A stretch of DNA of 11,908 bases from an uncultured Lachnospiraceae bacterium (GTDB taxonomy: Bacteria > Bacillota_A > Clostridia > Lachnospirales > Lachnospiraceae), in contig USPJ01000013.1 in the NCBI GenBank assembly GCA_900556645.1, positions 1 to 11,908 on the forward strand, read 5' to 3'. Shown here piece by piece: positions 7,864 through 11,908 of the stretch. Each line of letters starts with the position of its first letter. The stretch's first letter is position 1. Made by a program: the position numbers and the translations under genes. The notes beneath the pieces were generated by a model. That model saw nothing but the letters and a program-made list of their open reading frames with translations. It was not told the DNA's origin and did no database searches.

Positions 7864-8360
7864 TTGGTCTTCTCTCCTCTGTCAATAAAAATCTGAGTTC
7901 TGTCTGTTCTGTCAAAGCTGTCCCGTCCTGTTCGGATAGCGGTAACTGCTCCTGTTCCCCGTGCATATTTTATCAGAATATATGAATTTTCATCATTGTC
8001 TGCAAGCACTTCTTTATCGGTTCCCGATGCATTGCACAAAGTAATTGTAATATCTCCTGCCTGTCCCAAGTTCACCTTTTCTCTGGTCTTATATCCGACG
8101 GCTCCATCCTTAACTTCCTCTCCCACAATGTCTGCATAATAAATGCCGTTCTCCTGATAAAAACGTACCCCGCAGGTATCGCTTTTCGTCATGGTATCCA
8201 CTCTGGCTTTTTTCATTGCTCCATCCATAAGGGATGTACATTTGTTGACTCTTCTGGAACCCACCGCTCCGGTGTATCCAATTATCATTCCCGCAAGAAT
8301 TGTCATAATTGCAATCACTACAATCAATTCTATCAGGGAAAATCCTCTGTTATTCTTCAT
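7818..8360 (-). CDS. GspH/FimT-like prepilin
   Basis: A 180-residue protein with a textbook prepilin signal: MKNNRG then FSLIELIVVIAIMTILAG, cleaved after Gly6, with N-terminal Phe to be methylated and Glu at +5. The following helix contains SLMDGAMKKARVDTMTK, matching the AR-rich helix of GspH/FimT-type minor pilins, and the C-terminal half is beta-rich, ending near IFIDRGEKTKCIEIV, as in that family. Four cysteines (41, 63, 109, 167) lie in the predicted exported part. The start at 8360 has GGGAG five bases upstream, overlapping the stop of the 742-residue prepilin gene ten bases away. Its end overlaps the next gene by 46 bases. It is likely a minor pseudopilin that helps initiate or prime the fibre; whether it is instead the major subunit cannot be told from sequence. 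Confidence 0.88.
   Translation of the reverse strand: MKNNRGFSLIELIVVIAIMTILAGMIIGYTGAVGSRRVNKCTSLMDGAMKKARVDTMTKSDTCGVRFYQENGIYYADIVGEEVKDGAVGYKTREKVNLGQAGDITITLCNASGTDKEVLADNDENSYILIKYARGTGAVTAIRTGRDSFDRTDRTQIFIDRGEKTKCIEIVPETGKHTVI
7874..7879 (-). promoter_or_regulatory. Shine-Dalgarno for a GTG start
   Basis: GAGGAG lies 10 bases upstream of GTG at 7863, inside the preceding prepilin gene. It supports the GTG start of the PilW-like gene, as no ATG exists in that frame before the prepilin signal. Confidence 0.6.
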
Positions 8361-8370
8361 ATTTGCTCCC

Positions 8371-10599
8371 TTATTCTTTCGACCAGTTGGTATAAACCAC
8401 CAGATTTTCCGGTCTTATCCGATTATCTGTACCTTTTACCATTTCTGATACTCTTCCGATATAACGTTCTGCGTCGGTCAGATAGGTTTCCAGTTTCAGC
8501 TTCGCTTTCTCCTCATCGGTGCTGTGAAAGGTTCCTCCTGCAATGAGATTTGCCACCTCCAACGGCTTACTGGAGCAATTCAGCGTTGCCGTAGATGAAG
8601 CTATGGTCACTTTTCCGCCCGCAATAATCGTTCCCGTAAAATCCGTAGTCAGCTTTACATCTCCTGCTGCGATAATCATGCGAATCTTGGCACCGGAAGG
8701 TGCTCTGCTGATAAAGTCCTCGTCCACCACTAAAGTATCAGAGGTATTATTGGTAATGTATGCTCCGTAAGTCTCAGTTCCCTCTTCCTTCTCCTGCGTA
8801 AACAAAAAACATCCGCTGTTTCCTGCGTCTTTAAAAAGATTGGTGTCCTTTACCAAATTTTTATACACAGTACGATGCTTCTGTGCCGAAGATAAATCGT
8901 CATAGCTGATAGTCAGATTGGTATTATAGGAGGCGAACATCTCCTGCCAGCTAATCTCCTTCTTTTGATATTCCTCATCATCCGACAAATCACTTCCTGC
9001 TGTGATAGTATCACCGATAGAAGAGATTCCGTTCTCATCATAGACCAAGATATTTCCGTTTAAGGTCTTCTTGGAAATAGAACTCCTGTTAATGGTAAGC
9101 TCCTGCTTATCCACATACAACGCCAGATAATCCTTTAATTTGTTTCCTCCCGAACCGGAGAAATAATTGCTGAAATAATTACTGGCAGCCTTGGCATTGT
9201 CAAACCGAATATAATAATAGTACTGTTTTCCGTTGGACATCATATCCACACTGACTACATCTGAAGAAACTGCCGTCTTTACCTTCGTCAAAAGCTGATT
9301 TTTGTATACAATATCCCAATCTGCCACAGCTCCCGAGTCTGAGGTATCTACTCCCGCTGCTGTCATAAGGTCATTCCGCATCTTAGGCGTCATAGGATTG
9401 GAGGTTCCCATACAGCTTTCCGGCACCAGATATGCAATCTGATTACTCTTTACGGTCAGGGATTCGCCCATCATTACCTTGCTGTCTCCCACATAGGCAT
9501 TTCCTGCCAGAACCAGATTGTTCACTCCCTTTAGATTCAATTTTGCCTTTCCCGAGCCTCCAAGGGCATTCACAAGAATGGCACTGCTGAAATCTGCCGG
9601 AGCCTTCTGTATATCACTCTGAATTTTGGCATCTGCATTTTTTGCCTTCTCCGCCGTCTTTGGATTTCCAAATCCATAGTAATCTCCGCTGATGGTTACA
9701 TCGGTTCCGCCTTCCAAAGTCAAATCATTTTTTACATATGTACTTCCCTTGAGTGTCAGTTTAGAAGCATCTGCTGCCTCCAAATCTTTCGTCCAGAGAG
9801 AAACCTTCTCTCCTCCCTCAAATTCGGCTCCCGAACCCACTTTTAGGGTGTCTGCAATAATCACATCATTTTTTGGCTCAACCAACACGTCATTTCCATT
9901 TTCTATCAGCAGACTGTTTCCGCTGCCGCCTGCGTAGAGACTTCCTGCGATGGTTACCTTAGAGGTTTGGCTTGGCACTTCGATTCCACCCTGTGCGATA
10001 ATCGCATACTGTAAAACATTTGGATAGGACTCACTCTGGGTAAAGTCCATCTGAGGATACTTAATCTGAATATCTGTGGTCACCTGAGACAAATATCCCT
10101 TGGAATCCTGATAGCTGAGATGGAGATTCTTCAAAGTTAAGCCGTGGTCACTGACCACCAGTGCGGGAGTTTTTCCCTCCACTGCCTCTAAAGCTGTATT
10201 CTCCCTTACCTCTTTGTCCAGGAATCCCAACAGATAATCTATATCATAATACTGACTTTGAGCATCCGATTCCAGACGCTCTCTTAAAATTTCAATATAA
10301 GTATCGTTAAATTCTTCTGTTCGTTTTGCCCGGTCTTCATTGGTTGCTGCATAGTTGGTCATAGTTTCCACATACGCCCAAGACATGGCATCCGACACAT
10401 CACTCTGTAATCCCAGACGAATCTCGTCCAGTACCTTTTCTGCATTATAAAAATTATTTTTTGACCGGGTATTTGCTGTCTTCATCTGGAAATTATACAT
10501 GACAAGTGTCAAAATAACCGTTACTAACAGAGTTACCAGTGCCACTGCTGTAATTACCATTATCAACGACATACCCTTATTGTTTTCTTTTAATTTCAT
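8371..10599 (-). CDS. PilX/GspK-like large prepilin with beta-helix-like segments
   Basis: A 742-residue protein beginning MKLKENNKG, then MSLIMVITAVALVTLLVTVI: prepilin-like, with cleavage after Gly9, but +5 is Met rather than Glu. The helix continues as KTANTRSKNNFYNAEKVLDEI (41-60), resembling PilX-type N-termini. Residues about 130-195 form a beta domain. From 198 to about 310 there are short repeats (AIIAQGGIEVPSQTSKVTIAGSLYAGG; LTLEGGTDVTISGDYYG) with the rhythm of a beta-helix or bactofilin-like sheet, and a similar patch returns at 638-690 (MIIAAGDVKLTTDFTGTIIAGG). A LVPESCMG motif lies at 391-398. PilX proteins are usually below 200 residues, so the size is notable. Loss of Glu5 is a feature of GspK, which caps pseudopilus tips, and suggests this subunit is at the tip. 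The start is eight bases past the preceding stop with only a weak AGGTAGGG-like site, implying coupling. Confidence 0.85.
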   Translation of the reverse strand: MKLKENNKGMSLIMVITAVALVTLLVTVILTLVMYNFQMKTANTRSKNNFYNAEKVLDEIRLGLQSDVSDAMSWAYVETMTNYAATNEDRAKRTEEFNDTYIEILRERLESDAQSQYYDIDYLLGFLDKEVRENTALEAVEGKTPALVVSDHGLTLKNLHLSYQDSKGYLSQVTTDIQIKYPQMDFTQSESYPNVLQYAIIAQGGIEVPSQTSKVTIAGSLYAGGSGNSLLIENGNDVLVEPKNDVIIADTLKVGSGAEFEGGEKVSLWTKDLEAADASKLTLKGSTYVKNDLTLEGGTDVTISGDYYGFGNPKTAEKAKNADAKIQSDIQKAPADFSSAILVNALGGSGKAKLNLKGVNNLVLAGNAYVGDSKVMMGESLTVKSNQIAYLVPESCMGTSNPMTPKMRNDLMTAAGVDTSDSGAVADWDIVYKNQLLTKVKTAVSSDVVSVDMMSNGKQYYYYIRFDNAKAASNYFSNYFSGSGGNKLKDYLALYVDKQELTINRSSISKKTLNGNILVYDENGISSIGDTITAGSDLSDDEEYQKKEISWQEMFASYNTNLTISYDDLSSAQKHRTVYKNLVKDTNLFKDAGNSGCFLFTQEKEEGTETYGAYITNNTSDTLVVDEDFISRAPSGAKIRMIIAAGDVKLTTDFTGTIIAGGKVTIASSTATLNCSSKPLEVANLIAGGTFHSTDEEKAKLKLETYLTDAERYIGRVSEMVKGTDNRIRPENLVVYTNWSKE

Positions 10600-10607
10600 T
10601 CCAATCC

Positions 10608-11681
10608 CTACCTGCTGGCTGTTCCGCTTAATGTGGTAATCTCTTTTCCGTTTCTGCTGACTGTAATATCAATATCATATAATCGGGTCTGTACCTTTGC
10701 CCCGTCCAATTCCTTTAATCCGAAATTTTCCTGTAACTGACCTGCCGCCAGCTTTGTATCTGAACTTCCCCTTATATAGTGATATTCCGCCTCATCCTCT
10801 GATGTAAGATTGGTTCTTATACGAACTCCCTTGTTGAAATCAGCATCTTCCTTTTCCCCCAGTTGGGTAATCGGTGTATTTCCTATAATATTTACTTTTA
10901 CCTTTGCCTTGGAGGTTCCCTGCTTAATCAGATATACCGTAAGGGGATAGTCCTCTTTGTTTACTATGGTAATGGTGTTAGACTTGTTTGGAATAAAACA
11001 AATATACAGATTTTTTAATTTTCCATCCGCATGAGAACCGTCATAGAGAATCGACTCATGCTCTCCCACCAGCGTTCCATTGTAGCTGTATTTCACATTC
11101 TGGTCTATGGTCTGTACATCATTGCTGCTGCCAATGGTATACTTCCACTCCATATCCAATCCTGATAATACCGTATCTCGCTGGCTTGCCTCAAAAACTC
11201 CCTCCGAAACCAATTTTACAAAGTCATTTGCCATGGTTTTCTCTTCCTGAACATAAATACCGTCTGTACGCAAGTCCATGCGGTATAAATCAGAAATCTC
11301 TTTGGAGTTGTAATCTTCTGCTCCCTCATCGGTATTCCGGTAAGGTCTCACTTCCACCTTTACCTCATATCCCTTACCATCTACTTCATAATCAGGGTAG
11401 GTAAAGCGATAACCTGTCACCGCACCGGCTTCTGTGATTTTCTCTACATCTGTGATATCCTCGTTGCCCTGATTCTCCTGCAGGAACTTCTCCATACCAT
11501 CCGCCTTCATCTCCTCTATCACAGATTCTGCTGCGGTGGTGGCTGAAAGATGTTCTCTGGCTTTTACATTGGTCTGGGCTGATAAAATCAAAGATTTAAA
11601 AAGAGGAAGGGCACAAATAGCTAATATTGCCATGGCAACCAATATTTCAATCAATGTGGCTCCACGATTATCCTGCTTCAT
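10608..11681 (-). CDS. PilV/GspI-like prepilin
   Basis: A 357-residue protein with prepilin signal MKQDNRG then ATLIEILVAMAILAICALPL, cleaved after Gly7, with Glu at +5. The hydrophobic helix with Pro and the following TAAESVIEEMKA (48-59) match PilV/GspI-type minor pilins, which carry a similar Ala-rich helix. The remainder is a beta-rich head rich in Thr, Asp and Lys with no cysteine or known domain that I recognise. The start at 11681 is preferred over an in-frame ATG at 11699 because AGGAGGG (11688-11694) sits six bases upstream of it, and the extra MRGGKH would be encoded by the ribosome site itself. It follows the stop of the preceding gene by 34 bases and precedes the PilX-like gene by eight bases, so it is in the same operon. 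Confidence 0.88.
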   Translation of the reverse strand: MKQDNRGATLIEILVAMAILAICALPLFKSLILSAQTNVKAREHLSATTAAESVIEEMKADGMEKFLQENQGNEDITDVEKITEAGAVTGYRFTYPDYEVDGKGYEVKVEVRPYRNTDEGAEDYNSKEISDLYRMDLRTDGIYVQEEKTMANDFVKLVSEGVFEASQRDTVLSGLDMEWKYTIGSSNDVQTIDQNVKYSYNGTLVGEHESILYDGSHADGKLKNLYICFIPNKSNTITIVNKEDYPLTVYLIKQGTSKAKVKVNIIGNTPITQLGEKEDADFNKGVRIRTNLTSEDEAEYHYIRGSSDTKLAAGQLQENFGLKELDGAKVQTRLYDIDITVSRNGKEITTLSGTASR

Positions 11682-11687
11682 GTGCTT

Positions 11688-11694
11688 CCCTCCT
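11688..11694 (-). promoter_or_regulatory. Shine-Dalgarno deciding the PilV-like start
   Basis: AGGAGGG lies six bases upstream of ATG at 11681. A start at 11699 would place this site inside the coding sequence, so the shorter protein is preferred. Confidence 0.8.
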
Positions 11695-11715
11695 CTCATT
11701 TCTTCTCACATTTCC

Positions 11716-11908
11716 CTATTCTTCCGTAGACTGTTCCACCGGGAGCCCGTTCACATTAAACAGGTTTGTGGTTCCCGTCAATACATCATCCAGATTTGGC
11801 GGCGTATAGGTCTTGCCTGTTCCCGTCAGATAATAGGAATTCATGTCCATGGTTCCGATAAGCCCTCCGCTTGCCGAATCAAAAGTCAAGGTAATCTTGT
11901 CAATGGAT
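11716..11908 (-). CDS. C-terminal end of an unrecognised protein, 5' end beyond window
   Basis: The last 63 codons of a gene that enters from the right edge and ends at TAG (11716-11718). The visible residues begin SIDKITLTFDSASGGLIG and end LFNVNGLPVEQSTEE. The segment is rich in Thr, Gly and Ser with alternating hydrophobic residues (ITLTFDS), suggesting a beta-rich extracellular domain. No transmembrane helix, LPXTG motif or prepilin signal is visible, as the N-terminus is missing. Its position 34 bases upstream of a prepilin gene on the same strand suggests another pilin or surface component of the same operon. I cannot assign a family. The short C-terminus, ending without a basic tail, argues against a sortase substrate. 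Confidence 0.6.
   Translation of the reverse strand, partial: SIDKITLTFDSASGGLIGTMDMNSYYLTGTGKTYTPPNLDDVLTGTTNLFNVNGLPVEQSTEE

Noticed and set aside
11682..11699. Longer N-terminus MRGGKH for the PilV-like prepilin
   Set aside because: Those codons are the ribosome-binding site of the ATG at 11681, and no good site precedes 11699.

Overview
The window looks like a piece of chromosome from a low-to-moderate GC Firmicute of class Clostridia, most likely Lachnospiraceae or a close relative. This rests on gene content: a DUF5057-type giant exported protein downstream of prepilin genes, and a zinc-ribbon / DUF5685 / J-domain cluster. It is an inference, and no species is claimed. Every convincing gene lies on the minus strand, so transcription runs from right to left.

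Region 1 (about 6.26-11.9 kb) is a tightly packed block of type IV pilus-like / pseudopilus genes. In transcription order it holds the C-terminal end of an unrecognised protein cut by the window edge, a PilV/GspI-like prepilin, a 742-residue PilX/GspK-like prepilin without the usual Glu at position +5, a short GspH/FimT-like prepilin, and a PilW-like prepilin carrying Ig-like domains. Gaps are about 10-35 bases, or the genes overlap, which fits one operon. Its promoter and any assembly ATPase, platform protein or prepilin peptidase lie outside the window.

Region 2 (about 1.78-6.26 kb) is the last gene of that block: a membrane-anchored DUF5057-type surface protein of about 1,490 residues. As given it is split into two reading frames by a probable one-base deletion near 5875. 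The large part contains three similar alpha/beta modules and two calcium-loop-like motifs. I infer that the pilin-like proteins form a short surface fibre and that the DUF5057 protein is a partner or co-expressed cell-surface component.

Region 3 (1649-1778) is an AT-rich intergenic gap. It has only a weak AT hairpin as terminator candidate, followed by a good sigma-A-type promoter (TTGACA, 17-base spacer, TAACAT) that fires leftward.

Region 4 (1-1648) is a separate three-gene operon: a two-helix membrane protein with a C-terminal zinc ribbon, a DUF5685 protein, and a J-domain co-chaperone cut by the left window edge. The last two genes are translationally coupled. Part of the DUF5685 protein resembles the second Asp-rich half of squalene/phytoene synthases, which is worth testing.

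No rRNA, tRNA, CRISPR array, insertion sequence or phage gene was seen.
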